From assembly GCA_023388055.1 (NCBI GenBank), contig JAEWGW010000040.1, positions 1 through 64,000 of the forward strand: 64,000 nt of DNA, written 5' to 3'. The stretch is from Bacillota bacterium (GTDB lineage: Bacteria > Bacillota > Bacilli > Paenibacillales > NBRC-103111). The position numbers were made by a program, and so were the translations under genes. How positions within the stretch are numbered: position 1 is the first letter of the stretch; each line of letters begins with the position of its first letter. Shown piece after piece: positions 32,502-40,633 of the stretch. Below the pieces are notes generated by a model. That model made no database searches. It was not told where the DNA came from and saw only the letters and a list, made by a program, of their open reading frames with translations.

Positions 32502-33866
32502 CTACCTGCCGAACACCTCCAGCGGAAGGGGGACTCCTTCCCAGCTTTCCCCACCGTTTCTTGTCCTCAGCAGCGTGTGGCTCTCCCCGTTGCCCTCCCC
32601 CAGCAGCCAGCCAACCCGAGTATCCGGGAAGCTGATCCGTTTAACACCGTAAATGTTCTCAATAGGTGACATATCCCATTTTTTCCCGCCATCAGCAGTG
32701 GCTAGCAATCCGCCTTCAATAGGGCCCGCTCCGGGAGTCAACGCCACAAAACCTCTGTCCGCAGAGAGAAAATGCATGTCTGTGGCATACGGCCGTCCCC
32801 CGCGGAATTGACTGACCTGCTGCCAATCCCCGGATGCCCCGGCGGTGCCGCTGTAGAAGGACGCCTCCAGGTTGTCGCGATTGAACAATAACACCGATGC
32901 CCTATTCCCGCCCGTTGCGGAAATACTGATCACGATCTCCCCCCGCTCCGCCTCGGGCAGCTCATCCAGCCGCCAGGCACTGCCGCCATTGTCCGTACAG
33001 GCCACTGCCGGAATACGGCAGCCGTCGTCTGCCTCAGCAGGTTTCGTGCTCCCGGCACAGCCCGGCGCCACCATAAAGCCTGCCACCCAGCCCTGCAGCT
33101 GACCGGTAAACACTGCCTTCTCCGGCACAAACCCCTCCAGCTTGCCGGTGAAGGCTGCCCCCTCCCAAGAGGCGCCGCCGTCACGGGTGAGCAGAAGCTG
33201 ATGAGCAGCAACCGCATAACCCCAGCCTGTTGGGCTGACAGACAGAATCTCTGCCGTATAAGGGTTCCCTTCCTTCCGGGACGTTTCAGTCTGCCACCGT
33301 GGAGTCCATTGGGTCCCGCCGTCCGTTGTTTCATAGATGCCCTTGGACAAACACCCTACAATCCCCATCTGTTCCTGACAGTCCGAGCTGCCCACGGCAA
33401 ACCCGCGGTCCCGCTCCATCGGCGCCAGGGCGGTTAAATACATGCCGTTCGTCCCAGCCTTGGCCCAATCCGCACCCCCGGTGGAGGTCCGGCCCAAAAA
33501 AGGTCCTGAATTATTTTCTCCGGCTACCCAACCAACCTTCTCGTTCACGAACTCCATCCGGTCGATCCCGAACCATAATTCCTCACTACTCTCCCCCGCA
33601 GCGGCTTGTGGCAAGCCAGACGGCGAGGAAGAGGGGGTTACCTGGGGCGTAATGGATACCCCCAAACCGGAGCTTGCCGGCGACACCGCTGTAGCCGCGG
33701 ACGGGCCCGGCGAACCGGCGGAAGGAGAACCGGCATAAAGCTCCGTACCGCTGGAGGCCACCGGCACCGCCTCCCCCTTTGAGCCGCAGCCGCTTATCAA
33801 AGCACCAACAAGGGTGCCCCACAGCACCCAACGCAAAAAAGACCCTGCACGCTCCCGTGTATTCAT
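32502..33866 (-). CDS. YCF48/BNR-type beta-propeller lipoprotein
   Basis: A 454-residue lipoprotein. The signal ends in LISGC (Cys27), then comes a Ser/Pro/Ala-rich linker (about 30-95) and a propeller of repeated blades with the motif T-x-D/N-G-G-x-x-W (TTDGGTQWTP, TRDGGASWEG, TDNGGSAWRL, TADGGKKWDM, TRNGGESWEG). Such proteins sit on the outer face of the membrane; roles range from assembly factor to polymer binding. The function here is unknown. A decayed copy of its last blade lies at 28940-29035. Confidence 0.8.
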   Translation of the reverse strand: MNTRERAGSFLRWVLWGTLVGALISGCGSKGEAVPVASSGTELYAGSPSAGSPGPSAATAVSPASSGLGVSITPQVTPSSSPSGLPQAAAGESSEELWFGIDRMEFVNEKVGWVAGENNSGPFLGRTSTGGADWAKAGTNGMYLTALAPMERDRGFAVGSSDCQEQMGIVGCLSKGIYETTDGGTQWTPRWQTETSRKEGNPYTAEILSVSPTGWGYAVAAHQLLLTRDGGASWEGAAFTGKLEGFVPEKAVFTGQLQGWVAGFMVAPGCAGSTKPAEADDGCRIPAVACTDNGGSAWRLDELPEAERGEIVISISATGGNRASVLLFNRDNLEASFYSGTAGASGDWQQVSQFRGGRPYATDMHFLSADRGFVALTPGAGPIEGGLLATADGGKKWDMSPIENIYGVKRISFPDTRVGWLLGEGNGESHTLLRTRNGGESWEGVPLPLEVFGR

Positions 33867-33963
33867 TCATATCGCTCCTTTTAGCCGCATCCTTACAAGC
33901 ATACGGAATCCGATGGATATGAATTAGACGCGGAACCGCAAGGCCCGGTTTAATAGCACGGGT

Positions 33964-34335
33964 TTAAGCCCGGCTGAAGGTTTTTTGGATCGCTTCGGAT
34001 ACTCTTTCCTTTTGGATCGGCTTCACCACAAAATCGCTGGCGCCGCTGCGGATGGCATCCAGTACCATCTCCCGCTGGCCCATGGCTGAACACATCACAA
34101 CCTTCGCGGAGGCATCCATCGTCTTAATCTTCCGAAGGGCGCTGACTCCATCCATCTCGGGCATGGTAATATCCATGGTGATCAAATCGGGCCGCACAAA
34201 GTGGTACATGTTGACCGCTTCCGCGCCATTCTGCGCTTCCGCCACCACCTCATGGCCTAATTCCTCCATAATGGTCCGCATGACCATCCGCATAAATGCC
34301 GTATCGTCCACAACCATTATTTTTTTCTTCTCCAT
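33964..34335 (-). CDS. cheY: CheY-like single-domain response regulator
   Basis: A 123-residue receiver domain from MEKKKIMVVDD. It has the acidic pocket VVDD, phospho-acceptor Asp in TMDITMPEMDG near 54, the Ser in CSAMGQ and Lys in VVKPI, and is very similar over its whole length to B. subtilis CheY. GGAG is eight bases before the ATG. No chemotaxis genes are adjacent, so it may be an orphan serving flagellar switching or another two-component path. Confidence 0.88.
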   Translation of the reverse strand: MEKKKIMVVDDTAFMRMVMRTIMEELGHEVVAEAQNGAEAVNMYHFVRPDLITMDITMPEMDGVSALRKIKTMDASAKVVMCSAMGQREMVLDAIRSGASDFVVKPIQKERVSEAIQKTFSRA

Positions 34336-34458
34336 TAATTCCACTCCTTTGGCTGGTGGTTTTGTCATCTGTTACAATCTATGATACTCCTTGGCTATGA
34401 ACAAATACTGAACATGTGATGAAAGCCCCAACCATTTTCTCATTTCCGACAAAAAAGA

Positions 34459-34500
34459 CAAAAAAAGCCGTTCAGATTTCTCTGAAAGCGGCTTATTTTG
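34459..34500 (-). terminator. Terminator after mtlD
   Basis: AAGCCG-TTCAGA / TCTGAA-CGGCTT stem; TTTTTTTG follows on the minus strand. Confidence 0.8.
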
Positions 34501-34522
34501 CTATAGTTTGTGACACCTGCAA

Positions 34523-35710
34523 TTACCGTCCGTCAGCCAGCTTGTAACCGGCAGCATAACGCTGGTTCAGCCTGTAGTACCTGCTGACAATTTCCCTGTG
34601 CAGGGGGTGGCGCACCGGAATGCCGGTCAGCTCTCCAAGCGCCGACTGGATGCCCTTCTGCCGGATCACCGTTTGCACCCGGGCGGCATCCTCATCGCTG
34701 TTGCTGTCAAAATGAAGCGCAGCAGCGATGGCATCGGCCAGATTGGATACCGGCAGTCCCAGCCGGGAGGCCAGCATGGCCGGCCGCACCAAGCGGTTGT
34801 TGTAGGAGAGCTTGGACAAGGGCGAACGGGCCACCCGCTCGATCCGGTCCGTCAAACCCGGATTGGCAAAACGCTCCAGCGTCCTCTCGATATAGGCCAC
34901 GTGGGCTTTTTCATCGAGCCCGTATTTTTCCACCAGCATCCGCCCGGTTTCCTGCATGACCCTCCGCACCTTAATTTTGACCAAAGGCTTCTTCATCGCC
35001 TCCTGGATGGTCAGGCAGCCGGCCAGGTACCCGAAGTAAGCGGCCACGCAGTGTCCAGTGTTCACCGTAAACAGCTTCCGCTCCATGTACGCCTCCAGCT
35101 TTTCGGTAAGGATAATCCCCTGAATGGCCGGGAAGTCCTCCGCTGTGCCGCGTTTGTCCACCACCCACTCGAAGAAGGGCTCTACCTTCACGGCAAGCGG
35201 GTCCTCCTGCTGCTGCATCGGCACAATCCGGTCTACGATGGAATCCGGAAAATAAATCAGCTCCTCCGCCTGTCCGTGCAGCGCGGGGTCGAGGTGGGCG
35301 TATACCCATTTTTTGAGCTGGGAGCTGCCACGGATGGTATTCTCGCAGGCAATGACGTGAAGCACGCGGGGATTCTCCCGCAGACGAAGCTCGATTCCCC
35401 GAGCGATTGTGCCCGCAATATGCTTCAATGAGCCGGCGCCTACCGCCGTTGTCACCAGATCGGCCTCCGCCACCTGGCGTGTCACTGCTTCCCCGTCGCT
35501 GATCCGCAGCGCCGTCACGTTCCGGACCACGGACACATCCTCACCTCCCGGACCGCCTGCCAGCATAACCGTGTATTGCCCCCGTTTTTGAAGCAGGGCA
35601 ATCTGCCGCTCATTCCGGGCCACAAAACAAACCTCATAGCCTGATCTGGAGAGCTGCATACCGATGAACCCTCTGCCGATGTTCCCGGCGCCAAATTGCA
35701 CTGCCTTCAT
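34523..35710 (-). CDS. mtlD: Mannitol-1-phosphate 5-dehydrogenase
   Basis: A 395-residue polyol dehydrogenase that interconverts fructose-6-phosphate and mannitol-1-phosphate with NAD. MKAVQFGAGNIGRGFIG is the canonical N-terminal cofactor motif; VNTGHCVAAYFGYLAG carries the catalytic-region residues. The start at 35710 has GGAG nine bases upstream; the longer frame adds an unrelated leader. No mannitol PTS gene (mtlA/mtlF) lies nearby. Instead it follows a HAD phosphatase gene behind a c-di-AMP riboswitch, which suggests a biosynthetic role in the mannitol direction. Confidence 0.94.
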   Translation of the reverse strand: MKAVQFGAGNIGRGFIGMQLSRSGYEVCFVARNERQIALLQKRGQYTVMLAGGPGGEDVSVVRNVTALRISDGEAVTRQVAEADLVTTAVGAGSLKHIAGTIARGIELRLRENPRVLHVIACENTIRGSSQLKKWVYAHLDPALHGQAEELIYFPDSIVDRIVPMQQQEDPLAVKVEPFFEWVVDKRGTAEDFPAIQGIILTEKLEAYMERKLFTVNTGHCVAAYFGYLAGCLTIQEAMKKPLVKIKVRRVMQETGRMLVEKYGLDEKAHVAYIERTLERFANPGLTDRIERVARSPLSKLSYNNRLVRPAMLASRLGLPVSNLADAIAAALHFDSNSDEDAARVQTVIRQKGIQSALGELTGIPVRHPLHREIVSRYYRLNQRYAAGYKLADGR

Positions 35711-35819
35711 GTTCTTCCACTCCTTTATTTTTTGAATATTCTGTCTTTTTATGCGGTAAAGGTTTCTGACACTCCGGACCGGATTTTTTCCGGCCCGAAG
35801 CATCTGGTCAGTTGTAAGC
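35711..35819 (-). other. Spacer between yhcW and mtlD with a hairpin
   Basis: GGGCCGGA and TCCGGTCC (about 35785-35808) form a stem without a following T-run, so read-through from the phosphatase gene into mtlD is plausible. Confidence 0.5.
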
Positions 35820-36482
35820 TCAGCTGCCCTGGGGATTCGTCACCAAATGGCGGAAGTCCAGATCACTAAGGGAATCCAGCCTGTAATTGCAGGGTTCGAA
35901 TTCCAGAAGGGAGGTAATCCGGTTGGGAATCACCACACTGTACATTCCTGCGGCTGCCGCCGCCCGGGCTCCATTGGGGGAGTCCTCAATGGCTACCGCC
36001 TCGTGGGGCTCCACTCCCAGACAGGCCAGCGTCTGCACGTACAACTCCGGATCGGGCTTCACCTTTTCCACATCATCCGCCGTCCGGATACACTCGAAAT
36101 AATCTGCGATCCCCAGTCTGGTCAGATAACGGTCGATCCACTCCCGGGAGGAGCTGGAGGCCAGCCCGATGCGCAGGCCCGCATCCTTGGCTGCCTTCAG
36201 GTAATCCAGGACGCCGGGGCGCAGAAGCTCCTTCTCCATCAAGGCGGTGTGCTGGGCGCGGACAGAGGTGCGCAGGGTGTCCAGATTCACGGGCAGCTTC
36301 AGCTCTGTCACCAGATACTCGTAGGGATTGAAGGTATGGAGGCTGGTTCCGATACATCCCGAGTACAGCTCCACCGTCAAATCTACATTATGCTCCCGGT
36401 ACGCATCCCGGAAAGCCTCGTACCAAGCCGTCTCCGTATCAATAATTGTTCCGTCAAAATCAAAAATAATCGCTTTAAGCAT
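35820..36482 (-). CDS. yhcW: HAD-superfamily phosphatase, YhcW-like
   Basis: A 220-residue HAD hydrolase of the beta-phosphoglucomutase/YhcW group. Motif I is DFDGTIIDTE (8-17), motif II ASSSS near 112, and motifs III/IV are KPDPELY and AIEDSPNG. The cap lies between residues 17 and 80. GGGAG is nine bases before the ATG at 36482. It is the first gene after the c-di-AMP riboswitch and precedes mtlD. In the HAD-MtlD fusion of Acinetobacter the phosphatase part makes mannitol from mannitol-1-phosphate; a similar role here is an inference from gene order. Confidence 0.87.
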   Translation of the reverse strand: MLKAIIFDFDGTIIDTETAWYEAFRDAYREHNVDLTVELYSGCIGTSLHTFNPYEYLVTELKLPVNLDTLRTSVRAQHTALMEKELLRPGVLDYLKAAKDAGLRIGLASSSSREWIDRYLTRLGIADYFECIRTADDVEKVKPDPELYVQTLACLGVEPHEAVAIEDSPNGARAAAAAGMYSVVIPNRITSLLEFEPCNYRLDSLSDLDFRHLVTNPQGS

Positions 36483-36604
36483 GTGTTCCGTCTCCCTTCC
36501 GGATTGTGTTTTTTCTCTATCGCTCCACGGCGGAAGCGGAGGAAACAGACGCACGGTCACCAGCAGGGTCATGGAATGGGCCAGGAGCGGATATTGTAGA
36601 ACAG

Positions 36605-36634
36605 CACAAAAAGAGCCCTATTGAACAGGGCCCT
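36605..36634 (-). terminator. Expression-platform terminator of the c-di-AMP riboswitch
   Basis: On the minus strand AGGGCCCT-GTTCAAT-AGGGCTCT followed by TTTTTGTG, about 120 nt before yhcW and 30 nt after the aptamer. It is the expected site of ligand-dependent termination. Confidence 0.8.
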
Positions 36635-36662
36635 ACTCTACTTTGTCAAAAGCAAAGAAATG

Positions 36663-36783
36663 ACCCATCTCCTGCTGACGAGGTTAGCTGACGGGCTCGG
36701 GTAGATGGTACCCTACATCTTAAGATGACTCGCCCCAATTGCGTGGTTCCCCCGCTTTCCGGCCGCAGCCGAAAACTAAGCGT
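36663..36783 (-). ncRNA. ydaO/yuaA-type c-di-AMP riboswitch
   Basis: On the minus strand the aptamer holds the conserved blocks CGCTTAG, GCGGGGGAACCA, AATTGGGGCGAGTC, ATGTAGGGTACCATCTACCC and the hallmark CCCGTCAGCTAACCTCGT (near 36677-36694), followed by GGAGATGGG. Order and spacing fit the ydaO family, which binds two c-di-AMP molecules and switches expression off when the second messenger is high. It controls yhcW-mtlD. Known regulon members concern potassium, osmolytes and cell wall. Confidence 0.93.
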
Positions 36784-36789
36784 ATTTTT

Positions 36790-36818
36790 ATAATAATCAG
36801 AACTCTTGGAAATGTCAA
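36790..36818 (-). promoter_or_regulatory. Promoter driving the c-di-AMP riboswitch
   Basis: On the minus strand a perfect TTGACA (36818-36813), 17-bp spacer and TATTAT (36795-36790), directly ahead of the aptamer. Confidence 0.8.
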
Positions 36819-36870
36819 TTTATTTTCATGACTTATTTTCAAAAACGGGCGCCGGGGGTATGTCCCCATA

Positions 36871-36907
36871 AAAAAGAGACAGCAAACAGTATGGCCTGTC
36901 TGCTGTC
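36871..36907 (-). terminator. Terminator after the siderophore-binding gene
   Basis: GACAGCAAACAG / CTGTCTGCTGTC stem with TTTTTTA after it on the minus strand. Confidence 0.85.
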
Positions 36908-36918
36908 CGGTTATTGGC

Positions 36919-37929
36919 TTATTTCACAATGCTTTTGAGCACATCGTCAATGATCATGGAATTGGCTACGGCACCGCTGTAGAGCCAGCTCTTGGTCTTG
37001 TCAAATTGGAAAACCTGGTTGTTCTTAACAGCCGGGATGGTGCCCCACACCGGGTCCTTCAGGGCCTCGGAGCCTGTTGCCGTATCACTGTTCACGAGGA
37101 AGATATAGTCCGCATCCAGGGTAGCCAGCTTCTCCAGGGAGATGGAGTTCCAGTTGGCCTTGCCGGCAGCGGAAATTTCCTTCACAGCAGCGGGAACGGT
37201 AAAGCCCAGGTCCTTGTAAAGCACGGTGCCGCTGGAGCGGGCTTCGCTGACCACGAAGAATTTATTGCCCACCAGCCAGATGGCGGCTGCGGACTTGGCT
37301 CCGGAGGCTTTTTGCAGCTTGTCCTTGGCGTCCTTGGCTTTTTGATCGTAGGTATCGAGCGCCTTCTGGGCCTCAGCCTTCTTGTTCAGAACCTCGCCGA
37401 CCTTCAGCAGCGCCTGGCGCCAGTCGCCGTTAATCTCATCACCCAGGACAAAGGTGGGCGCAATCTTGGAATACTGGCTGTACTTGTCCCCTGCGACGGT
37501 GCTGGTATCCCCGATGATCAGGAGATCCGGATTAAAGCCCGCCACCGCCTCAAAGGGAAGATCGCTGGGAACAGGGGGGAGTGCGGACAGGTGGTCATTC
37601 AGGTAATCCTGCTTCGAGCCCTTGGAGGTTCCCCATTGGGCGATGGGCATTACGCCGATGGAGATCAGATGATCCTCCAGATAGGAGGCGATGATGCGTT
37701 TGGGATTGGCGGGAATTTTCACTTCATGGCCCAGGCCGTCCTTGAGGGTGCGCTCCACGGGTGCTGTGGAAGCAGCGGCAGCTGGTGCTGAAGCGGCTGA
37801 AGATGCGGCCGGAGCCGAGGAGGCACCGCCTGTGTCATTGCTGTTGCTGCCGCATGCGGCAAGGGTCAAGGACAGGGCCGTGGCACCGGCCAGAGTGGCG
37901 AACCATTTTTTCGTGTAGCGTCTATTCAC
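36919..37929 (-). CDS. Iron-siderophore ABC transporter binding lipoprotein (FeuA/YhfQ-like)
   Basis: A 336-residue precursor with a lipobox (LAAC, Cys26), an Ala/Ser-rich linker (27-55) and a type III binding fold: GHEVKIPANPKRIIAS, GFNPDLLIIGD and the long connecting helix near 170-200. The start is GTG with GGGGGAGC upstream. The promoter about 300 bp upstream carries a Fur box (38230-38248), which supports iron-siderophore uptake. No permease or ATPase genes are next to it, so it must use a transporter encoded elsewhere. Confidence 0.9.
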   Translation of the reverse strand: MNRRYTKKWFATLAGATALSLTLAACGSNSNDTGGASSAPAASSAASAPAAAASTAPVERTLKDGLGHEVKIPANPKRIIASYLEDHLISIGVMPIAQWGTSKGSKQDYLNDHLSALPPVPSDLPFEAVAGFNPDLLIIGDTSTVAGDKYSQYSKIAPTFVLGDEINGDWRQALLKVGEVLNKKAEAQKALDTYDQKAKDAKDKLQKASGAKSAAAIWLVGNKFFVVSEARSSGTVLYKDLGFTVPAAVKEISAAGKANWNSISLEKLATLDADYIFLVNSDTATGSEALKDPVWGTIPAVKNNQVFQFDKTKSWLYSGAVANSMIIDDVLKSIVK

Positions 37930-37961
37930 AATATGCTCCCCCTATAATATCGAGTGTGATG

Positions 37962-38170
37962 GAAAGATGAGGCAAGTTGAGGCGCGTTGAGATAAGTTGA
38001 GATGAGCTGAGATACGTTGAGATGAGCTGAGTTACGTTGAGACAAGTTAAGATATGATGAGATGAGGTGCGTCAAGATACGTTAAGACACGTTGAGATAC
38101 GTTGAGATGAGCTGAGATACGTTGAGGTAACTCAAGGTAAGATAAGGTAAGATAAGGTAAGTTTAGACTA
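37962..38170 (-). repeat. Decamer tandem repeats in the leader of the siderophore-binding gene
   Basis: About 20 degenerate copies of a 10-11 bp motif (plus strand GTTGAGATAC, GCTGAGATGA, GTTAAGATAT and similar) fill the space between the Fur-controlled promoter and the gene. The transcribed strand is pyrimidine-rich. The gene would carry a 5' leader of about 290 nt. Confidence 0.7.
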
Positions 38171-38227
38171 GTCAAATGTACGTTGAGGCAATTTGTGATG
38201 GAAAGATAAGGTTTTAGGCCGATATTG

Positions 38228-38256
38228 ATGATAACAATTCTCATTCTCACTGTCAA
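38228..38256 (-). promoter_or_regulatory. Fur-regulated promoter
   Basis: On the minus strand a perfect TTGACA (38256-38251), 17-bp spacer and TATCAT (38233-38228). GAGAATGAGAATTGTTATC (38248-38230) fills the spacer and overlaps the -10, matching the 19-bp Fur box at 15 positions. Iron-loaded Fur would block RNA polymerase here. Confidence 0.85.
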
Positions 38257-38355
38257 GAGGAAGTATTCATGCTTTTGGAATTAACCGCGGCTCCCCATGG
38301 ATAATTCTGCAGGCCACCTGACCTTAAATACTGCCGGATAGGTTCCGCGTATGCC

Positions 38356-38540
38356 AAATGCAAAAGTGCAGTTAATTTATGGATCAGCCGCTTAAATAAG
38401 GGGCTGAAATGCAAAAGTGCATCTATTTCCACCGATTTCCACCCGATTGGCGGTTTCAGCAAAAAATAGATGCACTTTTGCAGGATCGCTCCAGCAGTTA
38501 GTGAGCACGGCCAAAAATAAATGCACTTTTGCAGGATAAC
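38356..38540. repeat. Four-unit inverted repeat array (quartet), TGCAAAAGTGCA type, locus 2
   Basis: TGCAAAAGTGCA at 38359-38370 and 38410-38421, inverted at 38471-38482 and 38522-38533; spacing 51, 61 and 51 bp, almost identical to locus 1 at 21190. Here copy 2 and copy 3 share the longer inverted match (TGCAAAAGTGCATCTATTT, 19 bp). The DNA between units is not conserved with locus 1. Confidence 0.8.
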
Positions 38541-38579
38541 GTATGGGGGGGAGCACACATGGAATAGTGACCCGCTGGA

Positions 38580-38790
38580 TAGTGAAGTGCTAGATCGTGA
38601 TGTGCAGGAACGTGACGTGCTGGATCGTGACGTGCAAGATCCTATCGTGCTGGATGGTGACGTCTAGAATCGCTACATGCTGGACGGGTGACGGGCTAGA
38701 TGGTGACGTGCTAGATCCTATCGTGCTGGATGGTGACGTCTGGAATCGCTACATGCTGGACGGGTGACGGGATGGATGGTAACGTGTCTA
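38580..38790. repeat. Tandem repeats with 76-bp and shorter periods
   Basis: A 76-bp unit beginning CCTATCGTGCTGGATGGTGA occurs at 38641 and 38717 with few differences. It is preceded by shorter variants of GTGCTGGATCGTGACGTGC. No reading frame of note. It lies after the cydC stop on the transcript side, where no clear terminator was found. Confidence 0.75.
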
Positions 38791-38854
38791 CATGCAATAA
38801 ACCCGGCCCTGCTGGAGCTGTTCCCACGGTCCTTTGCGGGAATCCATCATAACG

Positions 38855-40633
38855 TTAAACACTTGTTTCCTGCCATACGGCCTCCGCCTGCTGCAGCCGG
38901 AACAGCCGCCAGTATTCGCTCTGCAGATGGAGCAGTTCCTCATGGGTGCCGCGTTCCACAATCTGTCCGTTCTTGAGCACGAGGATATGGTCCATCCGCT
39001 CCAGTCCCGTCAGCTTGTGGGTAATCCACAGCACGGACTTGCCCGGGAAGGCCGCCGCCTCTGCCTGGCGCAGGAATGCCTCCTCTGTGACGCTGTCCAG
39101 CCCCGCTGTGGGCTCATCGAACAGGAGCACCGGCGCATTACGGAGCAGCGCCCGGGCCAGACCCAGCCGCTGGCGTTCGCCTCCGGACAGCCGGGAGCCC
39201 CATTCCCCGATCAGTGTGTCATACCCCTCCGGCAGCGCCATGATCGTATCGTGAATCTGCGCCGCCTTGGCGGCTTGCTCTATCTCTTCGTCCGTTGCCT
39301 CCGGACGGGCCAGCAGGAGATTGTCCCGGACCGATTCGTTGAACAGCTGCACCTGCTGGGACACCACGGCAAACCGGTCCCGCACTGCCTCCTCCGGCAG
39401 CCGAGCCAGCTCCTGCCCGTCCAGCTGCACGCTCCCGGCCTCGTAAGGCCGGAGCTTCAGCAGGACCTGGAGCAGCGAGCTTTTGCCGGCGCCGCTTTCT
39501 CCCACCACGGCCACCCGCCGTCCCATCGGGAGGCCGAAGCTGATGCCATCCAAGGCCGCAGGCTCGGATGGCCCGTAACGGAACGCCATCCGCTCCACGT
39601 GGATGGCGAAGCCTGCTTCCGGCAGCGGATACGCGGCTGCCGGTGCTTCTGCACTGGCGGATGGCGCCTCCGGGCCCCCGGCATCCGCCAGCTTGAACAG
39701 CCGTTCGGCGGCCGCCATAATACCGCCGAACTGCTGGAAGGTCTGTGGCAGCGGCGCCACGGCCTCGAAGCTGGCCAGGGCCACCATGGCCAGCACCGGC
39801 AGGGCAATGCCGCTGAGCGCTTCCGCGGCCACCAGCGGGATGGCCGCCAAGAGCATCAGCCACATGGCCGCCTGGGTGCAGGCCACCATCAAACCGGACG
39901 CCACGGCGGCCGTCCGGTTCTGGCCCTTCTGCAGCGCCGACAGCCGACGCTGGTCCGCCTCCACCCGGGCGGTTGCCTCCTCCGCCCGGCCATATACCAG
40001 GAGCTCCGGCAAGCCCATGATCAGGTCATTGGCATTAGCATATAGCTCCCCGCGGCAGGCGGCGGTTTCCTCACCTCTCCGCCGGCCCGCCAGATGGGAC
40101 AGGGCGGGAATCGCCACGCCTGCCAGCACCAGCATCACGGCCAGGATCAGGCCGAAGCGGATATCCCACCAGGCTACGATCCCGATGCCGAGAAGCCCTG
40201 CCAGCACGGCTATCAGCGGAGGGGATAATACCCGCAGATAAAAGTTCTGCAGCTCGTTCACATCGCTGACCACCGAACCCAGCACGTCCCCGCTGCGGCG
40301 GTCCTCCAGAAGCACCGTGCCTCTGGGTTCGATGCGGGTGTAAATCCACGTGCGCAAATCCGCCAGCACCCGGAAGGTGACGTCATGGGAGGCCAGCCGC
40401 TCCAGGTAGCGGAAGACACCCCGGGAGAGCCCGAAGAACCGGACTCCCACAATGGGCACCCAAACCAGCAGCACCGTCTCCGGCCGCAAGGCGGCTTTGG
40501 CGATGAGATAGCCGGAGGCCCCCATCAGCCCGATATTGGCGCCGATGGTCAGAAAACCAAGCAGCACAGCCAAGAAAGCCCGGCCCTTGTAGCGGCCGAC
40601 AAAAGCCAATGTTCTGCGAAAGGTGGTGTTCAT
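38855..40633 (-). CDS. cydC: CydC subunit of the heterodimeric ABC exporter for cytochrome bd assembly
   Basis: A 592-residue half-transporter with six membrane helices (about 15-310) and an ATPase domain: Walker A GESGAGKSS, signature LSGGERQR, Walker B PVLLFDEPTAGLD. With CydD it exports thiols (glutathione or cysteine) or heme-related factors needed for cytochrome bd maturation. The ATG overlaps the cydD stop by four bases. It is the last gene of cydABDC. Confidence 0.93.
   Translation of the reverse strand: MNTTFRRTLAFVGRYKGRAFLAVLLGFLTIGANIGLMGASGYLIAKAALRPETVLLVWVPIVGVRFFGLSRGVFRYLERLASHDVTFRVLADLRTWIYTRIEPRGTVLLEDRRSGDVLGSVVSDVNELQNFYLRVLSPPLIAVLAGLLGIGIVAWWDIRFGLILAVMLVLAGVAIPALSHLAGRRRGEETAACRGELYANANDLIMGLPELLVYGRAEEATARVEADQRRLSALQKGQNRTAAVASGLMVACTQAAMWLMLLAAIPLVAAEALSGIALPVLAMVALASFEAVAPLPQTFQQFGGIMAAAERLFKLADAGGPEAPSASAEAPAAAYPLPEAGFAIHVERMAFRYGPSEPAALDGISFGLPMGRRVAVVGESGAGKSSLLQVLLKLRPYEAGSVQLDGQELARLPEEAVRDRFAVVSQQVQLFNESVRDNLLLARPEATDEEIEQAAKAAQIHDTIMALPEGYDTLIGEWGSRLSGGERQRLGLARALLRNAPVLLFDEPTAGLDSVTEEAFLRQAEAAAFPGKSVLWITHKLTGLERMDHILVLKNGQIVERGTHEELLHLQSEYWRLFRLQQAEAVWQETSV

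Noticed and set aside
36605..36783. T-box leader ahead of yhcW
   Set aside because: No T-box sequence (TGGNACCGCG) is present; the conserved blocks and order are those of the ydaO c-di-AMP riboswitch.
38047..38256. 69-codon minus-strand frame inside the Fur leader
   Set aside because: Made of the decamer repeats and beginning inside the promoter; no ribosome binding site.
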